Below, piece by piece: positions 43,401 to 52,002 of a stretch of 64,000 nucleotides of DNA; the first letter of the stretch is position 1; every line of letters starts with the position of its first letter. The notes beneath the pieces are model-generated. The model searched no databases. It was not told where the DNA came from and worked only from the letters and a program-made list of their open reading frames with translations. The position numbers and the translations under genes are program-made. Source of the stretch: Vagococcus hydrophili (lineage in GTDB: Bacteria > Bacillota > Bacilli > Lactobacillales > Vagococcaceae); contig NZ_CP049887.1 of the NCBI RefSeq assembly GCF_011304195.1, forward strand, positions 2,480,001 to 2,544,000, read 5' to 3'.

Positions 43401-46400
43401 CCGTCACTATCGAATTTAGGTAAATCATTGAATTCAGCGTAATTATTCATTTCTTTGGTAATCGTGTTTTCTTGAAATTTCACTCCATTTTGATATAACA
43501 CCACAGAGGTACTATCAGGTCTGAGGTTTAATTTATTTTCTTCATCATCCCAAGCAACATCAACTGTAACTGTTTCTTTATCAGTATTACGATAAGTATT
43601 CACAAATAAACTAGTATCATTAGAAATTTGCGTTAGTTGATAGTTGTTAGGAACCTTTTCGTCTACTTTATATTTTATGGTATTTCCTTGTTCATCGTAT
43701 ATAGGTAAATTAGTTATTTCATGGTACCATGTATCACTATCATCATTAGGGTTTTGAACAACTATTTGTTCATCAAGAACCTCGCCATTATTGTTTGATA
43801 GGACAAACGTGATTGATTCAGGACGAGTATTAAATTTATTGTGATAATCATCCCATTTTTTGGTAATTGTTAAAGACTTCGTTTCCAGATTTTTATACGT
43901 ATTAGTGATTAAGACATTTTTACTCACATCGCCAAAATCTAATGCACTAAAATTATCAGGAAGCCATAGATAACTAGTTTGATAATCCATTAAAGTTGAA
44001 GTACCACTGTCTATATTTTCAATGGCACTATAACGGTAAGGAACACCAGTTGTATCATAACGTGGTAATTGACTAATTTTAAATGAAAACTCATCTCTAC
44101 TTGTATCAGTCGTATCTAAGGTTAACGTTTTTAAGAAGCGTTCATTTTGAAAAAGATCAATCGCAATTTTATCAGGGCGTGTATCAAATTGATTATGGTA
44201 ATCATCCCATTTTTTAGTCCCATTAATTTCAATGGTTGCTTGGTTAAGGTATTCAAAAGTAATATGTCTTTCATCTGTTGAAAGAGTTTTAGTATAACCT
44301 TTATTTAGGAACTCATCTTCATTTTCAACAACAACTTGATATGAATAGTTGTTGTTTGTTGTATCATCTGTATTTTTTTGACTTCCAAAAGAATAACCAT
44401 AGTCGTTGTTTCTGTTTAAAGACAATGTTCGAGTCTGATCTGTTGGTTGATTGTCACGGTATAAACGTAAATTAATCGTCTCAGGGCGTGTTCCAAATTT
44501 GTTTTCATAATCTAAAATCGTCACAGTTCCTTCGATTTCAATTTCATCAGAAGTTCGGTAACTATTTTCAAATTTAAACCCTGTACTAGTCTGAAGCGGC
44601 CCTCGTGTTTGATAATCAGCAACTATTTCTTGTCTAGCTGAGTAAACATAAAGATTACCATTCTCATCATATTTGGGTAAATCCGCGACCGTTTTTTTCC
44701 ATATATCGGTATTACCTTCTAGTTGTGTGGTCTTATCTGATAAGAGGCGATTATTTTGAAGAACTTCTACAGTGACATGACCAGGTCGTTTACCAGCAAT
44801 TCCACCGTTGTCATCCCACATACTTTCAAGGGTTAAAGAGACTTTTTCAGTATTTAGATAGGTGTTTTTAATGATATCTCCTTTTAACTCTGAATGATAC
44901 GGAGAGGTTTCAGGAAGCACTTCTTTAATGGTATAACGATACTCTTCTCCGAGACTATCATACTTAGGTAAATTTTCGAAGGTCGAGGACCAAATATTCT
45001 CTTGTTTAGAGCCTGACACTAACATGTCTTTTAAGTAAGCATCATTTTGATAAAGTTCCACTTTTACTGAATCTGGTCGAGTATCAAACTTATTAGAGTA
45101 ATCATCCCACATTTTGGTAACTTGTTTTGACACTTGATCAGTATTTTTATATTGATAACTAACATTTAAAGGATTACTTACCTCAATTTCTTGCGTGTAC
45201 TTATCGACTTCACCGAAGTAAACAGTATAGTTATATGGTGTGGCATTAGGATCATACTCTAACAAGTCATCAAAGGTATAATTCCATACATCCGTATTAT
45301 TAGTTGGTACTATTTGTGTCTGTCCAGTTGGTTGATTATTACGAAACAAACTGATTTCAACATTTTCAGGACGTGTGAGGAACTTGTTTTGATAATCATC
45401 CCAAGTAATAGCGCCTTTAACTTCTCTTTTACCTTCATAAGTATTAGTAATCACAAAACCATCTTGACTAGATCCAGTTACTTCAGTTTTGAAATCTGGA
45501 ATTGCTGTAGTTTCTAGTGAGTACTCAATCAATTCACCGTCTGATGTGAACTTTCTAACCTCTTCAAAGTTTCCATCAAAATTGTTTTCAGAAGTTAATG
45601 TCTTATCATAGGATAAATCATGATTGTTAGTTAGTGTTGCTAGTACGTCAGGTTTAGTCAGACTATTAGGTACGCCCTGCCATCTAACTTTGACTGGAAC
45701 AACTGTCAGAATATCGGTATATTTTCGGTTAGTAATCGTCCTAATTTCAGTATCATCTTCGGTGACTCCGGTTTTCAAATTAATAGCTGTTTGATTTGAG
45801 GCATTTAACTGATAACCATCAGGGGCTTTTGTTTCAACCAATAAATAATGATCAAATGTCAATTCGTTGAAAAATATTTTACCATTACTGTTGGTTTTTC
45901 TAATATCAACTATCTTTTCAGGATCGATTTTATTGCCTCTATAGAGGGTAAATTCAGCATCTGGTAACATAATACTTGTGTCTAAGGCATCTGCTTTATT
46001 TACAATGACACGCCCTGTCTTTCCTTCAACACCACCACCTGTAGAAGGAACAACACCAGAAACACCTGTGGTAATGCGCTGTTCACTATCTTTAGAAATA
46101 TTACTTCCAGAAATAGATAAATCATTACTCATGACAAAAGGCATCCCTAAGGAATTTGGTGGATAAATTGGATTGCTTGAAAAAAGTAACGTGACTTTAT
46201 TATTAGAAAAATCTTTCAGAAAATTTATTTGAAAGGATCGTTCTGTGTAAATTAATTGGTAATCCTGACCTTCAATCAAGGGTCTATCTAAGCGAGAAAT
46301 CGTATCGTGTTCCGTTAGTTTAATGGTATTTTTGATAACTTTCATATTTTGCCATTCATTATTAGTCAAACTAACATCTTGAATAGCTAATTCATTTAAA

Positions 46401-48886
46401 TTAATCGTTGTTTTCCAATTAACTATATTGGTTACTGTATTATTGGTTCCTGTTTCATTTAAAAAAGTTGAACCATCAGATACTGGAACAACAGAGCCAC
46501 TAAACTCTTGTAAATTAGTATAATCATCTTGATAGAAACCAGTCATGCCTACTTCTTTTATGCCATCAGGAATCATCTCACTAGTTGTCCTAAAGACGAC
46601 ACGACGTTGATAACTATTAGGTTTAAACTTAGCTGTAATTTCATTTGTTATCGCATTGTATTGACTGCTGGCGTTATAGTCGTTAGACCAGGTAGTTGAT
46701 GAAGGTGAATAGGAATATTCTAATTTAACAGAATTTGGTACAAGTTCTAGACCTTCCGTTATTGGGATTTTTAGTTCGGCATTTTCAGCTAAATTTATTC
46801 TATTCTCATTAACATAAGCGCTCCACTCAATCTGATTCTTTTTTGGAAGGTATGTTCCAGTCATTTTTACTAATGGCGACTTTCTCTGATCAATTATTGA
46901 ATACGTCGCTTTTTTAGGACTTGTCCCATTTTTTGCTGGAGAATAGTCATAATCTGCTGTATTTTTTAATTTTCTTTCTTGATCAACAAAGGCAACTTCG
47001 CTAATATCTGAGTTATATCTGATTTGATAAACAAACTTCCCAGCGTTTTCCAAGTGGAGATTAAATCCGTTTGTTTTTCCATCTGAACGTTTTTTTAAAT
47101 CTAACGTATATTTATCAGGTGAAACTGCCGTAAAACTATTTGTATTACCTGTTGAACTTCTCTCAACAATGATTCCTTTATTTTCTTTAGATTCATCTAA
47201 AATAATATAACCTGAATCAAGTGTGTCTGTTATTTCTATTTTCTCTAATGTATCCACTTCTTGATAAGTTCTGGGTTCGTTAGCGATTATTGTCCAAGAA
47301 GCGACATCATCTTTTACAGTACCTCTTTTTTTAACGGTACTATCGATATTGCTTTTGGTTGGAGGTACTTTAACATATGCTAAGCTAGATTGCTTACCAG
47401 AGTCGATTCGATTACTCGCTAATTCAGCCTCACCACCTAGGTATTTTGTTTGGTACGTGATGACCACTTTTTCAGTAACATCCTGTTGAAATTTTATTTT
47501 AAACCCTTTATTAGTTGGTTCTAAGATGTGGGGCAAATTAGGGGTTAATTGAATACTTTCCTTAATAATCTCATGATTACTTCCTGAAATAGCATCTGTA
47601 ATTACTGCTTCATCTTTAGGAATATGAACATTTTCAGGATTATAAACCGCTTCCCAAAACAAGGGTTGTCCACTTGCGTAAGGTTGGGTACTACTTTTTG
47701 TGATAAGTGTAGCTCCTTGAACATTAACTTTCTGTATGTCGCTAACAGGTTTACTACCTGTAAATCTAACGGTTGAACTGATGTCACTTATCACTCCAAA
47801 AGAAAGTGTTGTCTTTGTATAAATAATATAAGTTTCTTTTGAACCAGCAGGAAACTTAATATTCCCTTGACTGTCTTTAACAAGTGTCACAGGTTCTTTT
47901 TCAATTATTTTAGAGCCATCTATAGAAATATCTGCTGTGTATGCCTTGATAATATCCAATTGTTTTAGATTGGTACCATCAAGTGTTTGTTTTAGAGTGG
48001 CACGCGTTAAATCTTCTTGGAGAGGATTTACAATAATTTTCCAGCTTAAGGATGTATAATGATTATTCTCTATTTTTTGATCAATAAATTGATGCGAAAC
48101 TTGGGCTTGATTTGATTTGACGTACACAAAACCACTCTCTATAGACGGAGGTACCTGTGTAAAAGGAACTTCATGTTTTCCTGGGAAATCTCCTGAGTCT
48201 CCTTGAATTTGAAGCATGGCATAGATAGAGCCTCTAATCCCATTCAAATTTTCATTCGCCTTAAAAAAACTAATTTTAGCATGCCCTGATTCACTGATAA
48301 TAATCGTTCCGTGAGTTTCTCCTGATTGATCTTTTAGAGGTTGTGATTTTCCTACAGAATTATCAATATACAGTTTAACAAGATCTGTTTTAGGCAAATC
48401 AAACTCGAAATAATCTCCCTCTTGAATATTTAAGTAAAGTTCTTCCGGGATATCAAAATCATAAGTAGCGTTGATTTTATCACCTACAGAAATCGGAGTA
48501 AGTTCTGTTCCTGAATTTGAAATTTCAGCATTTTTTAGAATGGTTGGCTTACCAACTTTATCTAAAGAAAGTTTATCTTTTCCGGTTAACGTTGTAATGT
48601 CTTGCGTTTCTCTGCGTTCATTTTGTTCACTAGCAGACTTTAGCTCTGATCTTGTTTCTGTGGTCTCTTGTTCTTTTATTTCTTCGGTTATTTTTGGTTC
48701 GGATATAGAAGATGATTCTGTTGAGCTTACGAGGGAATCATCTGTTTGCTTCTTTGTTTCTTGGATTATGTCTGTTTCCGCTACTCCTTCCCCAAATGCT
48801 ATAATAGTACTGACTGATAATGAAAGATTAGTAACAATTCCCATCAAAAGCACCAACAGTAAAAATAAACTTTTACCTTTTTTCAC
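40493..48886 (-). CDS. Giant FPATG-anchored adhesin with about 17 Cna_B-type repeats
   Basis: A 2,797-residue surface protein. It has a signal peptide (about 1-31), a Ser/Thr/Glu-rich linker, and N-terminal collagen-binding-type adhesin modules from about residue 115, followed by further immunoglobulin-like modules to about residue 1000. A SpaA-type domain (GRVIVNKADALD...) comes next, then about 17 Cna_B-type repeats with the theme WDDYxNxFxTRPE...YDxxGxxYxYxVxQ...NTY. The end is the sortase motif FPATG (2760-2764), a hydrophobic helix and a basic tail. Five repeats are nearly identical in DNA. Cna_B domains often carry Lys-Asn isopeptide bonds and act as rigid stalks. The start is GTG with AAGGGGG upstream. 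Sortase A substrate; the ligand is unknown. Confidence 0.93.
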   Translation of the reverse strand: MKKGKSLFLLLVLLMGIVTNLSLSVSTIIAFGEGVAETDIIQETKKQTDDSLVSSTESSSISEPKITEEIKEQETTETRSELKSASEQNERRETQDITTLTGKDKLSLDKVGKPTILKNAEISNSGTELTPISVGDKINATYDFDIPEELYLNIQEGDYFEFDLPKTDLVKLYIDNSVGKSQPLKDQSGETHGTIIISESGHAKISFFKANENLNGIRGSIYAMLQIQGDSGDFPGKHEVPFTQVPPSIESGFVYVKSNQAQVSHQFIDQKIENNHYTSLSWKIIVNPLQEDLTRATLKQTLDGTNLKQLDIIKAYTADISIDGSKIIEKEPVTLVKDSQGNIKFPAGSKETYIIYTKTTLSFGVISDISSTVRFTGSKPVSDIQKVNVQGATLITKSSTQPYASGQPLFWEAVYNPENVHIPKDEAVITDAISGSNHEIIKESIQLTPNLPHILEPTNKGFKIKFQQDVTEKVVITYQTKYLGGEAELASNRIDSGKQSSLAYVKVPPTKSNIDSTVKKRGTVKDDVASWTIIANEPRTYQEVDTLEKIEITDTLDSGYIILDESKENKGIIVERSSTGNTNSFTAVSPDKYTLDLKKRSDGKTNGFNLHLENAGKFVYQIRYNSDISEVAFVDQERKLKNTADYDYSPAKNGTSPKKATYSIIDQRKSPLVKMTGTYLPKKNQIEWSAYVNENRINLAENAELKIPITEGLELVPNSVKLEYSYSPSSTTWSNDYNASSQYNAITNEITAKFKPNSYQRRVVFRTTSEMIPDGIKEVGMTGFYQDDYTNLQEFSGSVVPVSDGSTFLNETGTNNTVTNIVNWKTTINLNELAIQDVSLTNNEWQNMKVIKNTIKLTEHDTISRLDRPLIEGQDYQLIYTERSFQINFLKDFSNNKVTLLFSSNPIYPPNSLGMPFVMSNDLSISGSNISKDSEQRITTGVSGVVPSTGGGVEGKTGRVIVNKADALDTSIMLPDAEFTLYRGNKIDPEKIVDIRKTNSNGKIFFNELTFDHYLLVETKAPDGYQLNASNQTAINLKTGVTEDDTEIRTITNRKYTDILTVVPVKVRWQGVPNSLTKPDVLATLTNNHDLSYDKTLTSENNFDGNFEEVRKFTSDGELIEYSLETTAIPDFKTEVTGSSQDGFVITNTYEGKREVKGAITWDDYQNKFLTRPENVEISLFRNNQPTGQTQIVPTNNTDVWNYTFDDLLEYDPNATPYNYTVYFGEVDKYTQEIEVSNPLNVSYQYKNTDQVSKQVTKMWDDYSNKFDTRPDSVKVELYQNDAYLKDMLVSGSKQENIWSSTFENLPKYDSLGEEYRYTIKEVLPETSPYHSELKGDIIKNTYLNTEKVSLTLESMWDDNGGIAGKRPGHVTVEVLQNNRLLSDKTTQLEGNTDIWKKTVADLPKYDENGNLYVYSARQEIVADYQTRGPLQTSTGFKFENSYRTSDEIEIEGTVTILDYENKFGTRPETINLRLYRDNQPTDQTRTLSLNRNNDYGYSFGSQKNTDDTTNNNYSYQVVVENEDEFLNKGYTKTLSTDERHITFEYLNQATIEINGTKKWDDYHNQFDTRPDKIAIDLFQNERFLKTLTLDTTDTSRDEFSFKISQLPRYDTTGVPYRYSAIENIDSGTSTLMDYQTSYLWLPDNFSALDFGDVSKNVLITNTYKNLETKSLTITKKWDDYHNKFNTRPESITFVLSNNNGEVLDEQIVVQNPNDDSDTWYHEITNLPIYDEQGNTIKYKVDEKVPNNYQLTQISNDTSLFVNTYRNTDKETVTVDVAWDDEENKLNLRPDSTSVVLYQNGVKFQENTITKEMNNYAEFNDLPKFDSDGELYEYTISQKEVAQYQLLNKDELSTAGTSFTIKNKFINTATIDLSGSINWIDSDEALSSRPDHVQLMLIQKDSDGKSTSDNPFKTIKVNAPLNKQNNQWYFSFDDLPQYDDYLEAYDYEIVQEAIDNYQTSIADSLIINTYTYPEKTKAEGKVTWNDYSNEFNTRPEKLKLILKQNGVKVDEKEIYTTSDTSNYTFDELKKFDSEGKVYTYTVEQSNLPNEYTVKADGFNFINTFVNEEKITIEGNITWDDYRNEFDTRADKLKLTLKQNGLKVDEKEISTDSDTSNYAFDELKKFDSAGKAYIYTVEQSNLPSKYTVKVDGFNFINTFVNEEQTKIEGNVSWNDYHNEFGTRPEKLKLTLKQNGVKIDEKEISTTSDTSNYTFDALKKFDSEGKTYSYTVEQSNLPSKYTVKVDGFNFTNTFVNEEKTNVEGNVSWNDYHNEFDTRADKLKLTLKQNGLKVDEKEISTDSDTSNYAFDELKKFDSAGKAYIYTVEQSNLPNEYTVKADGFNFTNTFVNEEKTKIEGNVSWNDYSNKFDTRPEKLALTLKQNGVKVDEVEISTDSDTSNYTFDELKKFDSAGKAYTYTVEQMALPDDYTTAIDGFSFTNTFEVTEKELATVNGEIVWDDYHNKFNTRPEAVTIELYANQKLIDTKIVSAQQTDTWAFEFKNLVKNDETNKEINYTTKQVVVEKYHSQNNQHIITNRYRNNELTEMKVALEWIDVGNKLNTRPEKISVTLYDDQQAIEKIEVTRKNNYKHTFNDLPKYDKEGNEIEYRVEQEKIKNYQTEITYQRNTTNFRNTYQNKETLEVSGNIIWKNDSKQLSKRPEKVRVNLYQQTNSGINLLMESIDVTPDKDGQWHYTFKELKKYDSRLDTYQYSVAQEKIATYETTYDRFDIINTRSNKDISILPVTTINKIEPQKKTTNKKQQFPATGENLNNEMFYLGLLTLITSSGIFFARRKRSKKEY
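41529..42938 (-). repeat. Five tandem 282-bp units inside the adhesin gene
   Basis: The block around (G)AAACGTTACCTTCT recurs exactly every 282 bases (41811, 42093, 42375, 42657, with a divergent form at 42939), i.e. 94 codons per unit. The five encoded Cna_B modules differ mainly at a few codons (DYHNEF/DYSNKF, RPEKL/RADKL). Units at 41811-42092 and 42375-42656 look most alike, suggesting recent duplication or alternating homogenisation. Confidence 0.9.
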
Positions 48887-49047
48887 TTCAAGTCCCCCTT
48901 TTTTATTTTTTGTAAAAAACGACGAATAAATGATTTTTGTGATGCAACTATAAATGCTTTATCTGAAAATGGTTTCTAATTATATCTATCGGTATTTTTA
49001 ATCATTTTCTTAATGTTTTCTAATAAAATAAACTGAAATTTGTTGAT

Positions 49048-49076
49048 TTGACTTATGATTAAAATACAGTCATAAT
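49048..49076 (+). promoter_or_regulatory. Promoter of the bPH gene
   Basis: TTGACT (49048-49053), a 17-bp spacer and CATAAT (49071-49076). The gap 48887-49047 upstream is AT-rich and must also hold the promoter of the divergent adhesin gene, which I could not place. Confidence 0.5.
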
Positions 49077-49161
49077 GTTAAAATGATAGTTATTATTAAT
49101 ACTAATTTTATCATAAATGTATTCAACACATAAATTTAAATCAATAGAAATGAGGAATTTT

Positions 49162-49542
49162 ATGGGATTATTTGATGGCTTAATGGGAAATGCAAGTCAA
49201 GTGAAACATTCGGAAGTTGAAAGAGAATTAGAGACAGTTTTAATTCCTGGAGAAACGATTGATCTTGCTTTTAAATTAGTGAGAGATTTAATTGTTTTTA
49301 CAGACTCACGCTTAATTATTGTTGATAAACAAGGGATGACTGGAAAAAAATGTTCTTATAAATCAATTCCTTACCGTAGTATTTCAAGGTTTAGCGTTGA
49401 AACATCAGGACATTTTGATTTAGATGCTGAACTTAAAATTTGGATTTCAAGTGGTGTTGAACCAGCTGAAGCTCTACAATTTAGAAAAGATAAAAATATT
49501 ACTGCGGTTCAACAAGCACTTGCTATGGCGGTTTTAAAGTAA
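49162..49542 (+). CDS. Bacterial PH-domain protein (bPH, PF08000-like)
   Basis: 127 residues forming one bacterial pleckstrin-homology domain: MGLFDGLMGN, LIPGETIDLAFKLVRDLIVFTDSRLIIVDKQG, YKSIPYRSISRFSVETSG and DAELKIWISSG. The function is unknown; these are small, widespread cytosolic proteins. ATG at 49162 is chosen over 49117 because TGAGGAA lies just upstream and the domain starts at MGLFD. Confidence 0.85.
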   Translation: MGLFDGLMGNASQVKHSEVERELETVLIPGETIDLAFKLVRDLIVFTDSRLIIVDKQGMTGKKCSYKSIPYRSISRFSVETSGHFDLDAELKIWISSGVEPAEALQFRKDKNITAVQQALAMAVLK

Positions 49543-49654
49543 TTTATTAATATTAAAAACATTATTTTGATGGAGAAATCTGTTGAGATGGTGTTTTTTA
49601 TTTGGTTATCGTATATTATTAAGTGAAAGAATAGAATTATAGGAGTTGGATAAA

Positions 49655-50170
49655 ATGGAAATTTTTAAAACAATTTTTTCAAATACTGAGTTAATGAAAA
49701 TTTTGGGAATAACATTTTTGATTGGTTTATCTTTACATGTGTTAAAGTTTACTATCCAAATAAAGCAAGCACGAAAAATAAATCGAACAATTCACAGTTT
49801 AGCTAATAACTCTTTGGAATTAACACCTAAAGAGTACTTAGAATTAAGAAATAAAAAATTATATGGTGAAAAAGCACGACATGCTAATACTCAAAATTTT
49901 TCTGGTGTCTACATCCTTCATAATATAAGTAAGGATTTAATTTATGTTGGACAAAGTATTAAAGTGTTAGATCGAATTGGCAATCATTTTAAAGGTAATG
50001 GCAATGGAGATGTCTATGCTGATTATAAATATGGAGATGAATTTAAGATTCGAACTATTTCATTAGACTTAAGTCCGTATGATAATTTAAATGACTTAGA
50101 AAGACATGCGATTAAAGTGTTTGGGGCTTATGAGAAAGGATATAATAAAAATCGTGGGAATAAAAGATAA
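49655..50170 (+). CDS. Membrane-anchored GIY-YIG nuclease family protein
   Basis: 171 residues: a membrane helix (about 13-32), a basic linker, then a GIY-YIG domain with SGVYILHN and LIYVGQS strands, KVLDRIGNHF (Arg of the active site) and LERHAIKVFGAYEKGYNKN with the conserved Glu and Asn. GIY-YIG domains cut DNA, but an N-terminal membrane anchor is unusual for a housekeeping nuclease. Start at 49655 with AGGAG upstream; the TTG at 49646 is too close to it. Confidence 0.8.
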   Translation: MEIFKTIFSNTELMKILGITFLIGLSLHVLKFTIQIKQARKINRTIHSLANNSLELTPKEYLELRNKKLYGEKARHANTQNFSGVYILHNISKDLIYVGQSIKVLDRIGNHFKGNGNGDVYADYKYGDEFKIRTISLDLSPYDNLNDLERHAIKVFGAYEKGYNKNRGNKR

Positions 50171-50195
50171 CTATCCTTAAGGAGGGAATTTGTTT

Positions 50196-50474
50196 TTGAA
50201 AAAGAAACTAATTTGTACAGCACTGATCATTGTGATTGCCCTATTTATGTTTATTCATACTAACTCTAATCGGTCTTTAAGGTTTACAGTAATGCTTCAT
50301 GGATTCCCTAAAGAGGCACTTCATTCAAAAATTAACTATTCTTTTAAAGATGGAGAGAATACAAAATATTACTTTTTAGATCCCACACCCGTTAGTTCGG
50401 CAACTGGACCTACAAATGCTTGGGAAGTTAAAAAGGTCGGTATTTTTTATTTTTCTAGTTATTTTGGCGCTTAA
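50196..50474 (+). CDS. Small signal-anchored hypothetical protein
   Basis: Not recognised. About 92 residues with an N-terminal hydrophobic helix (KKKLICTALIIVIALFMF) and a polar domain with YYFLDPTPVSSATGP. AAGGAGGG lies upstream of two in-frame TTG codons (50190 and 50196); the second has better spacing. It follows the GIY-YIG gene by about 25 bases, probably in one transcript. Confidence 0.55.
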   Translation: MKKKLICTALIIVIALFMFIHTNSNRSLRFTVMLHGFPKEALHSKINYSFKDGENTKYYFLDPTPVSSATGPTNAWEVKKVGIFYFSSYFGA

Positions 50475-50568
50475 GAAATAGTATTTTTCATTCGTATAAT
50501 TATTGGTAACTTTCGAATATTAATAGTAAGAATATCTTGGAACTATTCATTTTTTAAGGAGGTTAACA

Positions 50569-51015
50569 ATGGATTTAGATAACTTAAGTGATAATGAGGT
50601 TAAAAACCTGATTAAGTCTTTAAAAAATCCGACTAGATTATTTGCGATTGAAGATATTAACGCACAGATCTCCACTATGTTTGGAAATATTGATATTGAT
50701 AAAACTATGATTGGTGTTATTGATAATATTGAGTACACGCTTCATATTTTTCGTGGTAAACGGGAAGCAAATCGATATAGTATCAATTTAAGATTTACAA
50801 ATAAGTATCATCAATTGATTCGACTTGATATTGGCTCTAACCACACTAACCCAGATAATACGCAAATTATTGGTGATCACATACATTTTTATAGTAATAA
50901 ATTTCCTAAAAGAGACTGCGTAGCATATCCTATAAACGTAACAGATTTTCCAAATGTCTCAAATATAATAGATGCGTTTAACCAATTTACGTTGTATACT
51001 AACATCATTGAATAA
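50569..51015 (+). CDS. DUF6978-like protein
   Basis: 148 residues: a helical N-terminus (LSDNEVKNLIKSLKNP) followed by a beta-rich part with the HIFRGKREANRYSINLRF, IRLDIGSNHTNPD and HIHFYSNKFPKRDCVAYPI motifs. From memory this is the DUF6978 family, which recurs upstream of DUF1828 genes. AAGGAGG precedes the ATG, and the next gene starts 17 bases after the stop. Confidence 0.6.
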   Translation: MDLDNLSDNEVKNLIKSLKNPTRLFAIEDINAQISTMFGNIDIDKTMIGVIDNIEYTLHIFRGKREANRYSINLRFTNKYHQLIRLDIGSNHTNPDNTQIIGDHIHFYSNKFPKRDCVAYPINVTDFPNVSNIIDAFNQFTLYTNIIE

Positions 51016-51032
51016 ACGAGGAGGCAAGAACT

Positions 51033-51830
51033 ATGAGCCAACTTCTAGATCTAAAAAAGCAGTACTCTGACTGGATAATGGATAGTATGAATTACACACA
51101 ATTAGATAAGGATATTATACGAATCGATACGCCTTTTTTGGATAATGATTTTGACCATATTGTTTTGTACGTAGAGTTTTTGAAAAATAATCAAGTTCTC
51201 ATTACAGATGATGGTTATACATTAGCTAATTTAAAAAATTTAGGGTTTAAAATTAGCAATCAAACAAAAAAAAGAAAGACCATCTTGACAGATATTTGTG
51301 ATGATTATGGAATTGAATTTGATAGTAAGGAAAATGAACTATTTATTAAATCCAATATTGATAAATTTCCTATCTCTAAACATCGACTATTACAAGCAAT
51401 ACTAAAAATAAACGATTTGTTTTTATTGAGACCAAATTATGAGCCTAACTCTACTTTTGAAACTGTCTCAAAGGCTTTAGATGAAGAAAATATTTTTTAT
51501 TCTACTAAATTCCCAGCAATCGGAAAAAGAGGAATTACTTTCGTTTTTGATTTCTCGATCCCTACTCGCTCTAAAAAGGATAAACTCATTAGAATCATTA
51601 ACTCGCCTAACGATTTGAATTATTCTAAAGTTTTAAGCATGGATGTCAGTATGTTACAAGGTAATAAAGACGCTGATTATTTCGCTATTCTAGATGATTT
51701 AAATCATGAGCTAAAAAACTATGCTGAAGTCGAATCTGTTTATGAAGAAGTAAAAGAACAGTATAATATCAAAATCCATCCAATTAAGATGTCTCAGTTA
51801 GATCAAAAAATTGAATTGTTGAGAAATTAG
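51033..51830 (+). CDS. DUF1828/DUF1829 domain protein
   Basis: 265 residues. The N-terminal DUF1828 part shows IDTPFLDNDFDHIVLYVEF and VLITDDGYTLANLKNLGF. The C-terminal DUF1829 part shows FPAIGKRGITFVFDFSIPT and LIRIINSPNDLNYSKVLSMD. The function is unknown; a nuclease-like alpha/beta fold is suggested by the conserved acidic residues and the late FAILDD strand. GAGGAGG precedes the ATG. It forms a two-gene cassette with the DUF6978-like gene. Confidence 0.75.
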   Translation: MSQLLDLKKQYSDWIMDSMNYTQLDKDIIRIDTPFLDNDFDHIVLYVEFLKNNQVLITDDGYTLANLKNLGFKISNQTKKRKTILTDICDDYGIEFDSKENELFIKSNIDKFPISKHRLLQAILKINDLFLLRPNYEPNSTFETVSKALDEENIFYSTKFPAIGKRGITFVFDFSIPTRSKKDKLIRIINSPNDLNYSKVLSMDVSMLQGNKDADYFAILDDLNHELKNYAEVESVYEEVKEQYNIKIHPIKMSQLDQKIELLRN

Positions 51831-51852
51831 CTGCTGTTAAGTGGCTTTTTTT
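51829..51852 (+). terminator. Weak terminator after the DUF1828 gene
   Basis: A 7-bp stem with two G-U pairs and a GTTA loop, overlapping the stop codon and followed by a T run. Confidence 0.5.
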
Positions 51853-51908
51853 GATAAAAAAAGCATGTGAATTCATATAAATTGGTTGATATATGAAGAA
51901 GAATGTAT

Positions 51909-51965
51909 AAAAAACTTCCGACATTCCCCATCATTTGATTTCAAATGTGGGAAGAATGTCGGAAG
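51909..51965 (-). terminator. lepA terminator
   Basis: A long hairpin with an 11-bp outer stem (CTTCCGACATT at 51915-51925 with its complement at 51955-51965) and a perfect CATTTGA/TCAAATG inner stem, followed on the minus strand by six T. It lies about 40 bases after the lepA stop. Confidence 0.9.
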
Positions 51966-52002
51966 AATCAGTCATATTTAATTTTAGAACTTTAACAAAC
52001 CC

